Below, one piece after another: positions 1 to 5,709 of a DNA stretch of 8,478 nucleotides. Where the stretch lies: contig QMVB01000036.1 in assembly GCA_003660905.1 (NCBI GenBank), positions 1 through 8,478 on the forward strand, read 5' to 3'. Made by a program: the position numbers and the translations under genes. Each line of letters begins with the position of its first letter. Within the stretch, counting starts at the first letter, position 1. The notes beneath the pieces are model-generated. The model ran no database searches. It saw nothing but the letters and a program-made list of their open reading frames with translations, and had not been told where the DNA came from. Origin of the DNA: Candidatus Nanohalarchaeota archaeon (GTDB lineage: Archaea > EX4484-52).

Positions 1-94
1 CAACAAAAAAATCACGGATGTTTCCCTGCGATAGGCACTACTTCCTGAATTTTTTTCTTGTTTCCTTGCAGTTTGTGCAACAACAAAAAAATGC
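1..94. other. Left-edge intergenic stretch, no gene recognised
   Basis: No convincing reading frame is visible on either strand. The twelve bases CAACAAAAAAAT occur twice as a direct repeat (1-12 and 81-92) and bracket most of the stretch. A short inverted repeat TTGCA/TGCAA lies at about 66-80. The region is downstream, in element orientation, of structured repeat copy 1, so it may be the 5' flank of a leftward gene outside the window, but the start of such a gene is not visible. Confidence 0.4.
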
Positions 95-258
95 AAGTAA
101 TGCGGCGTGATGTAATCTCAAACGCAATTATATTTCACATTATACAAATTGCGTCTTCGAATATATTTGCCTGTCAATTGCAGTCAAATATACAAGCAGA
201 ATACATAAATACTGCCAATATTGCTTGTATTTTTTTTACATTATTATGTGTTATGTTC
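95..258 (-). repeat. Structured dispersed repeat, copy 1
   Basis: Read on the minus strand, this segment aligns almost end to end with 5710-5884 on the plus strand, at roughly three quarters or more identity by eye. Two hairpin stems are shared. One is ATACAAGCA/TGCTTGTAT (190-198 with 222-230). The other is AACGCAATT/AATTGCGTC (121-129 with 147-155), nine pairs including a G-U when read as minus-strand RNA. The first hairpin loop differs in sequence between copies; the second differs in sequence and by one base in length. The overall 110-base span of the two hairpins is the same in both copies. It begins just after the truncated end of thpR on the same strand. It could be a non-autonomous mobile element, a structured RNA or a leader element; the sequence does not decide. 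Confidence 0.75.
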
Positions 259-275
259 TAAATTCTTGCTAAAGT

Positions 276-437
276 TCACAGTTTAGTTGCGATATGAAAA
301 TTCTCTTCCTCAACCCATTTTATTTTTGCAATGCCAGAGGTTATTTTTCTTTGCAGTTTCACCAGTTTGGCGCAGATATGCCTTGAAAAATCAAGTGCTA
401 TAAAAAGGCGGAAAGTTTCATTGTCGGTTTCATTCAT
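276..437 (-). pseudogene. thpR: Truncated RNA 2',3'-cyclic phosphodiesterase (ThpR/LigT family), N-terminal fragment
   Basis: The 53-residue frame begins RLFIALDF after a short leader and continues through LQRKI and KWVEEENFHIATKL. This matches the N-terminal strand, first helix and first catalytic segment of ThpR/LigT 2H phosphodiesterases, which hydrolyse 2',3'-cyclic phosphate RNA ends. Family members are about 180 residues with two HxTx motifs. Here only the first region exists, it reads HIAT rather than HxTx, and TGA follows at once. No continuation is found in the other frames downstream. The ATG overlaps the ndk stop as ATGAATGA, indicating former translational coupling with ndk. The break lies about 18 bases from structured repeat copy 1, so I infer that a rearrangement or insertion there removed the rest. 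It is almost certainly non-functional. Confidence 0.7.
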
Positions 438-885
438 ATATCCAGCAATATTGATTGTGCTTCCACTCCACAATTTCTTCCGGTCTGAAAAAAAGGTTTA
501 TCTCTTTTTCTGCTGATTCAACTGAGTCAGAAGCATGAATCAGGTTTCTTCCAACTTGCATTCCAAAATCATGCCTTATGCTTCCGGGCTGTGCTTTTTT
601 CGGGTCTGTTTCGCCCACCATCGTTCTTATGACATCCACAGCATCCTCTCCTTCTATTCCAAATATACATACCGGACCGGAAGTTATAAAACTAATCAAA
701 CTATTGAAAAATAGCTTTTTCTTGTGCGCTTCGTAATGTCTGTGCGCTTTTTCCTTTTCAACAAAAATCATTTTCATGGCAACAATCTTTAAGCCTTTTT
801 CTTCAAACCTGTTTAAAATTTTGCCTATAAGCCCTCTCTGGACTGCATCCGGTTTCAAAATCACAAGTGTTTTTTCAGATTCCAT
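430..885 (-). CDS. ndk: Nucleoside diphosphate kinase
   Basis: This 151-residue protein matches the usual NDK length. NDK transfers the gamma phosphate from ATP to NDPs through a phosphohistidine and balances cytosolic NTP and dNTP pools. Visible signatures are TLVILKPDAVQRG at residues 6-18, the GETDPKKAQPGSIRHDFG segment at about 91-108, and the active-site NLIHASDS with the catalytic histidine at residue 117. The C-terminus EWKHNQYCWIYE is typical of archaeal forms. The ATG at 885 gives the standard family N-terminus. The stop overlaps the start of the thpR fragment by eight bases. The gene is divergent from the operon at 1002, with 116 bases between. The minus-strand promoter is not clear; a weak AT-rich stretch lies near 908-916. 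No key residue is missing and it looks intact. Confidence 0.97.
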   Translation of the reverse strand: MESEKTLVILKPDAVQRGLIGKILNRFEEKGLKIVAMKMIFVEKEKAHRHYEAHKKKLFFNSLISFITSGPVCIFGIEGEDAVDVIRTMVGETDPKKAQPGSIRHDFGMQVGRNLIHASDSVESAEKEINLFFRPEEIVEWKHNQYCWIYE

Positions 886-957
886 AATATTCTTAATTTA
901 ATAACTTAATAGTTCCTTTCTATATTGCTAAATAAAAGAAAATTATAAAAATATAGG

Positions 958-967
958 TTTTATATTT
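958..967 (+). promoter_or_regulatory. Candidate TATA box for the three-gene operon
   Basis: TTTATATTTA lies about 40 bases upstream of the ATG at 1002, in the divergent gap with ndk. With the usual archaeal spacing, transcription would start near 985-990 and leave a leader of about 12-17 bases. The whole gap is AT-rich, so this is only the best of several candidates. Confidence 0.4.
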
Positions 968-1001
968 ATTTAGTTAATAAGATAAATGAGATAAATATAA
1001 T

Positions 1002-1796
1002 ATGAAATTCAAACTTTTTGCACGGCTGAAAAAAAAAGCAAGTGTTGATACAGATAAAAAGGAAGTTTCTTTCGATAGAGCTATCCCTACAGACACAAAT
1101 GATTCCCCTAAGGAGGAAGGAAAATACGATACAAATATCATTAACAGGAGCACTCCTTCAGGGGATATAGAAAAGGAAATAGAGACTGATCTAAATAAGG
1201 GCATGACAGAGGGAGATATAATAAAAAACCTGAAAGAAAAAGGATATGATTATTCTCAGATTGACGCAGCAATGACAAATATAATGCAAAAGGAAGAAAA
1301 AAAACCATCAACGCATAATATCCCTGCACAGAATTTTTTCGACAACTCTGACCCGCTTTTAAACAAATCCATCCCTGACCCTAATTATAAAGAGCCTCCT
1401 TACGACAGCAGCAACCCTTATTTTATAGGAGAAGGACTCAATATCGAGGAAGTAGAGGAAATAGTAAATGAGATGCTTTATGCAAAATTGAATGAACTGT
1501 ATGAATTCAAGGAAAAGACAAACAAGACGCTTGCAGACAGTTCCAAAAAAATAAAAGGGCTTTTGGACGTCAATAATGAGATAAAAAAGAGTTTTGAGTT
1601 ATTCAAGAAGGGAAATGAAAATGAAATTGGAGAAATGAAGGAAAAACTTTCAGATATAGTTCCGCGCATTTTAAGCATCGAAAAGGCATTCAAAGAAATA
1701 ATTCCCAACATAGTTGATGAGCAAAGAGCAATAAATGCAGAGTTTGAAAACATAAAGCAATTAGAAAAAAGCATAAAAAAAAGAGAAAAAATTTGA
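1002..1796 (+). CDS. Hypothetical protein with a UBA-like helical segment and C-terminal coiled coil
   Basis: The family of this 264-residue, very Lys/Glu-rich protein is not recognised. There is no signal peptide or membrane helix, so it is probably cytoplasmic. Residues 1-55 are basic then polar and look disordered. Residues 58-97 (from EKEIETDL to MTNIMQ) contain the pattern MTEGDIIKNLKEKGYDYSQI, resembling small three-helix UBA-like or helix-turn-helix segments common in short DPANN proteins. Residues 100-145 are Pro/Asn-rich linker. Residues 147-262 are predicted to be almost entirely helical with heptad-like spacing, a long coiled coil ending in a basic tail. It is the first gene of a same-strand run, followed after 27 bases by the histone-fold protein. 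The coiled coil suggests a scaffold or oligomerisation role, but no function is assigned. Confidence 0.85.
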   Translation: MKFKLFARLKKKASVDTDKKEVSFDRAIPTDTNDSPKEEGKYDTNIINRSTPSGDIEKEIETDLNKGMTEGDIIKNLKEKGYDYSQIDAAMTNIMQKEEKKPSTHNIPAQNFFDNSDPLLNKSIPDPNYKEPPYDSSNPYFIGEGLNIEEVEEIVNEMLYAKLNELYEFKEKTNKTLADSSKKIKGLLDVNNEIKKSFELFKKGNENEIGEMKEKLSDIVPRILSIEKAFKEIIPNIVDEQRAINAEFENIKQLEKSIKKREKI

Positions 1797-1823
1797 TGTT
1801 CAACAAAAAATAAAGTGATATGA

Positions 1824-2261
1824 ATGGAAGAAGAAAATAAACAGGAAAATACTGAAGAAATTAAAGAAGAAGAAATAGAAGGCAATGTAGAAGAAGAGTC
1901 AGAAGATACTGAAGATCAGAAATTGGAAGAAAGCAATGATTTAATATTCCCTCTGGCGCCTATTACAAGGGAAATAAGAAGGCATTCTGAAGGAAAGATG
2001 ATTTCTTCTAAAGTAAAGGTTGCCACAAACATGTTTTTGAGCAGGATTCTGACGTTAATCTCAAAGGATATGGCAAATACAAGATATGCTATGATAGAGA
2101 TGGATGATTTCAGGAGAGCAACCCTGCCGTACACTTTTGTAAAACAGCTCGACAAGGAAAAAGAAAGAATAATTGTCGATATGGAAAAGATGAGAATGGA
2201 TTGGGAAGCCAAAATCGAGGAGTTCAAGAGGAAATTCGGTAAAGAGGAATTTGAAGTCTAA
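1824..2261 (+). CDS. Histone-fold protein with acidic N-terminal tail and helical C-terminal extension
   Basis: In this 145-residue protein, 19 of the first 36 residues are Asp or Glu and none is Arg: an acidic, probably disordered tail. Residues 43-102 fit a histone fold: short helix PLAPITREIRRH, loop SEGKMISS, a long central helix of about 24 residues (KVKVATNMF to KDMANT), loop RYAMIEM and a third helix DDFRRATL. Residues 104-142 form one more charged helix (KQLDKEKERII to EEFKRKF). This is an inference from pattern, as the canonical DNA-contact residues of HMf are only partly matched. The ATG at 1824 is chosen because AGTGAT precedes it; an ATG at 1820 is in another frame. It sits between the coiled-coil gene and the zinc-ribbon gene. 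It may bind DNA, pair with another histone fold, or act as a histone chaperone through the acidic tail. Confidence 0.8.
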   Translation: MEEENKQENTEEIKEEEIEGNVEEESEDTEDQKLEESNDLIFPLAPITREIRRHSEGKMISSKVKVATNMFLSRILTLISKDMANTRYAMIEMDDFRRATLPYTFVKQLDKEKERIIVDMEKMRMDWEAKIEEFKRKFGKEEFEV

Positions 2262-2267
2262 ACTAAG

Positions 2268-2274
2268 GGTGATT
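2268..2274 (+). promoter_or_regulatory. Ribosome binding site that fixes the zinc-ribbon gene start
   Basis: GGTGATT, complementary to the archaeal 16S 3' end, lies three bases before the ATG at 2278. An upstream in-frame TTG at 2251 would overlap the preceding gene and place this site inside the coding region, so 2278 is preferred. Confidence 0.75.
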
Positions 2275-2277
2275 AAT

Positions 2278-2577
2278 ATGGAACTTCCGGATTTTGATAA
2301 GACTGCTTATTTTACCAAAAGATCCCTAGACAACAGGGAAGGCGAAACAACAGGAGAAATTATCCTTTGGCGCATGAAAGGAGAAAAAGAATTCAAATAC
2401 ATTCTTGACTGTCCTTTCTGCAAAAAACACACTGAGTGCGAAAGCATAACATTTGAGAAAAAGCCATACAAGTTCAGATGTTCTTCCTGTGACAAAATAA
2501 TAAGAATAGGAAAACTCAAAGACTCATTAAAAAAGAGAAGGATTACTGACAAGAAGAAGGCAGAAGAAGCAAAATAA
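2278..2577 (+). CDS. Small zinc-ribbon protein
   Basis: This is a 99-residue protein of unknown function. CPFC at residues 45-48 and CSSC at 68-71, about 19 residues apart, form a classic two-knuckle zinc ribbon; an additional Cys at 54 lies between them. Residues 1-40 (starting MELPDFDKTAYF) are mixed polar and may form a small beta unit. The C-terminus (79-99) is strongly basic, with KDSLKKRR and KKKAEEAK, as expected for a nucleic-acid contact or flexible tail. It starts 16 bases after the histone-fold gene stop, with a strong ribosome binding site, so the two are very likely co-translated. A role in transcription, chromatin or RNA binding is plausible, but no specific family is recognised. 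Confidence 0.85.
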   Translation: MELPDFDKTAYFTKRSLDNREGETTGEIILWRMKGEKEFKYILDCPFCKKHTECESITFEKKPYKFRCSSCDKIIRIGKLKDSLKKRRITDKKKAEEAK

Positions 2578-2594
2578 TCCACAGAAATAAGCTA

Positions 2595-2645
2595 GGGGTA
2601 GAAAATTAGGAGTTAGGAGCATACAAGTCTCCTGACTCCAACCCC
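2595..2645. terminator. Strong stem-loop between convergent genes, candidate bidirectional terminator
   Basis: GGAGTTAGGAG (2609-2619) pairs with CTCCTGACTCC (2629-2639) over eleven positions with one G-U, around a nine-base loop. GGGGT (2595-2599) can pair with ACCCC (2641-2645) as an outer stem across a one-sided bulge. It lies between the plus-strand operon end (2577) and the minus-strand histone stop (2665). There is no long T run directly after it, so termination is inferred from position. It could also be a 3' UTR structure or a small dispersed hairpin. Confidence 0.55.
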
Positions 2646-2664
2646 AAAATTATACAAATAATTT

Positions 2665-2886
2665 TTACATGTATTTTTTCTTGAAATTCTTTACTGCAAA
2701 TTCTATATCGCTTTTATTTATTGTTTTTCTTTTAGAATAGGTGCATATGTTTATTGCATCCTCTGCAATGTTGTTTGCAATACATTCGAGTTCTTCGCTG
2801 AAATGCTTTGCTGCCTCGAAGGAGACTCTCTCTGCCCCTTTGTTTCTTAAGATTCTGTCCATTGGAGCAGCCGGTATTTCTGACAT
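2665..2886 (-). CDS. Archaeal histone (HMf/HTa-type histone fold)
   Basis: This is a 73-residue archaeal histone, slightly longer than the usual 66-70. The fold is visible in order: IPAAPMDRILRNKG (first helix), loop GAERVS, central helix from about 22 to 49, loop SKRKTINKSDI (residues 51-61, the conserved RKT DNA-contact motif) and final helix EFAVKNF. The tail KKKYM is basic. Archaeal histones dimerise and stack to wrap DNA. The central helix carries two cysteines (35 and 48), unusual for minimal histones. It is convergent with the three-gene operon, which encodes a second, divergent histone-fold protein. The start is supported by TATA-like TTTAAATA about 25 bases upstream, implying a leaderless transcript. 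Confidence 0.95.
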   Translation of the reverse strand: MSEIPAAPMDRILRNKGAERVSFEAAKHFSEELECIANNIAEDAINICTYSKRKTINKSDIEFAVKNFKKKYM

Positions 2887-2907
2887 AGTGTTATTTGTAT
2901 GTTGATA

Positions 2908-2915
2908 TTTAAATA
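2908..2915 (-). promoter_or_regulatory. TATA box of the histone gene
   Basis: The TATA element (TTTAAATA as written on the plus strand) is centred about 25 bases from the histone ATG at 2886. This spacing puts the transcription start at or next to the start codon, the standard leaderless arrangement in archaea. Confidence 0.65.
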
Positions 2916-2936
2916 ATTTACTAAAAAATTAGGTGT

Positions 2937-3035
2937 TTATATCTCAATAATTCCAATATCTGTGCCAATGTATTTTGCTTTTCTTTTGTTTTCTAATATC
3001 TTATACTCGTTTTTTAGAGAATCTATAATCAGTAT
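2937..3035 (-). pseudogene. Headless C-terminal reading frame of an unrecognised protein
   Basis: On the minus strand, a frame of about 32 codons after a stop at 3036-3038 reads IIDSLKNEYKILENKRKAKY and then IGTDIGIIEI before TAA. It has no ATG. Composition (Lys/Ile/Glu) is like neighbouring coding sequence rather than intergenic DNA, so it may be the 3' remnant of a gene whose 5' part was lost. The product is not recognised. It ends about 20 bases upstream of the histone promoter. Its broken end faces, within 25 bases, the broken start of the CBS pseudogene on the other strand, which suggests a rearrangement scar. It may be chance. Confidence 0.3.
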
Positions 3036-3060
3036 ATTTCATAAGATATTTAATAATTGA

Positions 3061-3991
3061 CTTAATACAAATCTTTTGGATATTTCCGAAGAGATGTACA
3101 GGCTGAATTACAAGATAATGCTTGTTGGAGATGGTGAAAAAATCACAGGGGTGTTGACAGAGGAGGATATTCTCAAAGCCATATTAAAATTTGGTTATTG
3201 ACCAGCAAAAAGGTTGAAGATTTTATGACACCGGATCTGCTAACTCTCTGTGAGGAGAATACAATCGGCAAGGCTATAGTTGTGCTTCGCGAACATAATG
3301 TAAGCAGAATACCAATTTTAAACAAAGAAGGTAAACTGACAAGTCTTCTAGAATCAATTGACCTTATAAAGAAATTATTGACAGAAGAAAAATTCACCAA
3401 AGATGCAGGAACAGCCATCCATCCAAAATATGCTGGTAAAATAAGCGGCATATCTAAAAGCATAGACGACTCGCAAATACCAGTTAAATCATTGGCAAAT
3501 CTGAATTTGTAAGCGCCAAAGAGGAGATTTTTTGATTGACAAACTACCGGAGAACATAAATTTAGGCATATCTGCGATATTTGTAATTGATGAGAGCAAT
3601 TATCCTGTCGGCATAATATCGCCAAAAGATATAACCCATTTATTGCGGCATTAAAAGAAAAAGAAAAAATAGTGATACAGATATCCGGGCTTGAGGCAGT
3701 CAAAAATCTTGATGAATTTCAAAAAGAAGAGATATATGGCATAATAAAAAGAAGAATAGAAAAAATTTCAGACATATCATATATCTACAATGTAACACTG
3801 CATGCAAAGGCATATGATGAAGAAAGCAATAGAAAAAAATATGTTTTCAGGTGTAAGTTTGCAAGCCAGAGCAGGTTGATTTTTGCAAGAAATGGGGGGC
3901 TGGGGCATCCCTAGATACGATTTCAACTCTTATGAATGAGGTCGAGAGGACAACTTTGAAAAGACAGAAAAATACAAAGACCTTCAGATAA
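3061..3991 (+). pseudogene. Decayed CBS-domain protein with a C-terminal HPF/RaiA-like domain
   Basis: Six successive frame segments form one former protein. From 3061: NYKIMLVGDGEKITGVLTEE, a CBS motif lacking its N-terminus. From 3198: KVEDFMTPDLLTL with NVSRIPILNKEGKL, a second CBS. From about 3500: SEFVSAKEE. From about 3532: ISAIFVIDES with VGIISPKDI, a further CBS. From 3648: IVIQISGLE, a helix EEIYGIIKRRIEKIS and strands VTLHAKAYDE and KYVFRCKFASQS. From about 3900: TISTLMNEVERTTLKRQK, then stop. The last two segments fit the beta-alpha-beta-beta-beta-alpha order of HPF/RaiA ribosome-hibernation proteins (inference). CBS modules bind adenine nucleotides. Frame changes fall near 3190-3200, 3495, a T run at 3528-3533, 3650 and a G run at 3894-3899. 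No start codon or ribosome site remains. It is best read as a dead gene; the intact CBS gene at 5925 has a zinc ribbon instead. Confidence 0.8.
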
Positions 3992-4022
3992 AAAGAGGGG
4001 GGAGGCAAAAGGTGAAGAAAAA

Positions 4023-5222
4023 TCAATGTGACGTATTATTGTTCATCATAATTCTCTCAAATACCTTTGCGTCCTCAATTAATTTGTCAATCTCGCAGTA
4101 CTCATTTGCGCAGTGAAGAGAATCATTTGTTGTGCAGTACACAGCAACTTCCAAATCCTTTTTTCTCAATAATGAGGCAAATGTCATTCCCCCGCTTCCT
4201 TTTAGGTATGGCTCTTTGTCTTTTATCTTTTTGATTGCCTGAGTCAGGAGTTTGATGATTTGCGTATTTTTGGGTGTTGGCGGGGCGACGGGTTCGTGCA
4301 TTGCAATCTCTCTTTTGATTTTTACTCCTGTTTTCTCTTCTATTGTTTTTATCATTTTATCAATTTCTTTTAGTACATATTCTGATTTTATTGACGGCAA
4401 AAGGCGGCAGTCCATGAAAAATACATCAACTCCGGGGATTGCATTTATGTTTTCTGTATTGCTTAGTTTTTTTGTGGGCTCAAATGTTGACCCTGTGCTG
4501 AACAGATTGTCTTTCGAAGAAAAAATTTTGTTTAGTTTGTCGAGTTCAACAGTAAAATAAGCTGCGGCTTTTGCTGCATTAATGCCTTTTTGCGGGCATG
4601 AACCGTGCGCTTCTTTGCCGGTAATTGTGAATTTTAGCCACAAGGGGCTTTTTTCTGCAATATTTATTCTTAATCCGTTTTGGTCGCCTGCGTCCGGGAC
4701 GATTATTAAATCATTTTTTTTGAATAAATTAAAGTTGTTGAGAAGGTATTTCATCCCGTATTTGTTGCCGCATTCCTCGTCGCTTATGAAAAGGAGGTTT
4801 ACGTTGAAATATGGTTTTTTGTTTTTTTCTTTCAGGGATTCGAGGGCGAGGACAGAGGCGCATAGTCCTCCGTTGTCGTCAAATACTCCTCTTGCGTACA
4901 TTTTGTTTCCGGCAATCTTTAATTTAAACGGGTCTGAGTTCCATTTGTCCAAGTCATTTGCAGGAACGACATCGAGATGGGAGATAATCCACAGGTTCCG
5001 GTCGGTTTGCCCTTTATAGAATAATTTAAAGTTCGGTCTTATCTTTTCTTCTGCTCTTTCGTCAGGCGCATTATACTCTGTGATTTCCCCGGGAATTTTT
5101 TCGAGCAGGTATTTTTTGAGCCATTCTGCTTTTTTGTATTCTCCTTTTCCTCCTTTGAAGTCAGGAGACAATGGTTTGAACGAGCAGAGGTTTTCTTCTA
5201 AGTAAAGCAGTTTTTGTTTCAT
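4023..5222 (-). CDS. M20 family metallopeptidase (ArgE/DapE/carboxypeptidase-like)
   Basis: This 399-residue di-zinc amidohydrolase hydrolyses N-acyl amino acids or small peptides in the cytoplasm; the exact substrate cannot be told from sequence. All catalytic elements are present, numbered from this ATG: HLDVVP (H82 ligand, D84), ARGVFDDNGG (bridging D115), SDEECG (general base E149, ligand E150), VPDAGD (D177), the HGS segment of the lid/dimer domain (H206), and HCANEY near the C-terminus (H370). The lid domain spans roughly 190-300. It is intact and of normal family length. An in-frame ATG at 5237 would add MFFIY; 5222 is preferred because MKQKLLYLEENLCSF matches the usual start of the family, but neither has a clear ribosome site. 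It lies between two pseudogene zones and is transcribed alone. Confidence 0.93.
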   Translation of the reverse strand: MKQKLLYLEENLCSFKPLSPDFKGGKGEYKKAEWLKKYLLEKIPGEITEYNAPDERAEEKIRPNFKLFYKGQTDRNLWIISHLDVVPANDLDKWNSDPFKLKIAGNKMYARGVFDDNGGLCASVLALESLKEKNKKPYFNVNLLFISDEECGNKYGMKYLLNNFNLFKKNDLIIVPDAGDQNGLRINIAEKSPLWLKFTITGKEAHGSCPQKGINAAKAAAYFTVELDKLNKIFSSKDNLFSTGSTFEPTKKLSNTENINAIPGVDVFFMDCRLLPSIKSEYVLKEIDKMIKTIEEKTGVKIKREIAMHEPVAPPTPKNTQIIKLLTQAIKKIKDKEPYLKGSGGMTFASLLRKKDLEVAVYCTTNDSLHCANEYCEIDKLIEDAKVFERIMMNNNTSH

Positions 5223-5317
5223 ATAAATAAAGAACATCCGTGCTTTTAACTTTAATTATTTTAGCTTTTTGCATGTCATGCCCGGATTGTTATATCTATT
5301 TGGCTAATTGATATTGA

Positions 5318-5579
5318 ACAAAAAGAAAAAATGAAAAACATGGAAAAACAGTTTACATTCTTACAATTGATTTTATAACAAAAAAAAATTCTTGGACCGG
5401 ATGTAGATATGCTTGTAAATACTGCACGCCCTCGGATAGAGGAAAACAATATTTTTGATATTCTCCTTATTGATGTTGAGGATATTTATCTGGGTAAATA
5501 CCCCACAGCTTGCTGCGAAAAGACCATTATAGTTGAGATGCTTACTAAAGATGTAACACAATTGAAACTTTATGAATGA
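5318..5579 (+). pseudogene. dph2: Fragment of diphthamide biosynthesis protein Dph2, frameshifted
   Basis: Two frames join into one Dph2-like stretch. The first, after a TGA at 5315-5317, reads HGKTVYILTIDFITKK. At the nine-A run 5380-5388 the frame shifts to ILGPDVDMLVNTARPRI and then DILLIDVEDIYLGKY. Archaeal Dph2, the 4Fe-4S enzyme that starts diphthamide synthesis on EF-2, carries VNTACPR, whose cysteine is a cluster ligand, preceded by a segment like KKAYLLTMD. Here that Cys is Arg (CGC for TGC). The N-terminal two thirds and the true C-terminus are missing; a REP-like hairpin interrupts at 5498 and the frame ends at 5579. The assignment rests on recognising this motif and needs a search. 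The gene is dead as it stands; whether an intact copy exists elsewhere is unknown. Confidence 0.6.
5498..5517 (+). repeat. REP-like element, copy 1
   Basis: ATACCCCACAGCTTGCTGCG shares 18 of 20 bases with 5582-5601. The core AGC-TT-GCT is the centre of a small imperfect hairpin. It lies inside the dph2 fragment. Similar GCAGCTTGCTGC hairpins are, from general knowledge, frequent around IS200/IS605 and REP-associated Y1 transposases in candidate-phylum genomes; no transposase is present here. Confidence 0.5.
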
Positions 5580-5581
5580 AG

Positions 5582-5633
5582 ATACCCTGCAGCTTGCTGC
5601 GGAGTGAGCGAAGCGAACGGTGGGAGATTCATT
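5582..5633 (+). repeat. REP-like element, copy 2, larger hairpin
   Basis: ATACCCTGCAGCTTGCTGCGG holds a stem CTGCAGC/GCTGCGG (with a T-G pair), followed by GAGCGAAGCGAACGG. The unit is bracketed by AATGAA (5575-5580) and TTCATT (5628-5633), which could close an outer stem. It is more complete than the copy at 5498 and locally GC-richer than its surroundings. This is consistent with a palindromic mobile repeat, but family membership is inferred. Confidence 0.5.
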
Positions 5634-5686
5634 TACGATTAAAAAGAAAAACCAGAAGGTAATTCATGCTGTATGAAATAAATAAG

Positions 5687-5694
5687 TTTAAATA
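5687..5694 (+). promoter_or_regulatory. Candidate TATA box ahead of structured repeat copy 2
   Basis: TTTAAATA preceded by purine-rich sequence would place a transcription start near 5712-5718, the left edge of the structured repeat. If used, copy 2 would be transcribed either as a separate RNA or as a leader of about 210 bases for the CBS gene. An equivalent box is not obvious next to copy 1. Confidence 0.35.
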
Positions 5695-5709
5695 ATTCTG
5701 ATTACTATA

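Noticed and set aside
58..261. 67-codon plus-strand frame inside structured repeat copy 1
   Set aside because: The equivalent frame in copy 2 is interrupted by TAA and disturbed by single-base indels, while the hairpin stems are preserved, so structure rather than coding explains the conservation.
3061..3991. Frameshifts as pure sequencing error at homopolymers
   Set aside because: Two breaks lie at T6 and G6 runs and could be errors, but other breaks are not at long runs, the start is missing, and the neighbouring genes keep their frames through similar A runs. It is not fully excluded without reads.
4252..5019. Plus-strand frames of 102 and 145 codons opposite the peptidase
   Set aside because: They are antisense shadows of the M20 gene, whose complete set of catalytic motifs shows that the minus strand is the coding one.
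5390..5458. Short frame with SWTGCRYACKYC, which looks like a radical SAM CxxxCxxC motif
   Set aside because: It ends after about 20 residues, and the overlapping frame gives a longer and more specific Dph2 match (VDMLVNTARPRI), which continues the upstream Dph2-like segment after a shift at the A run.
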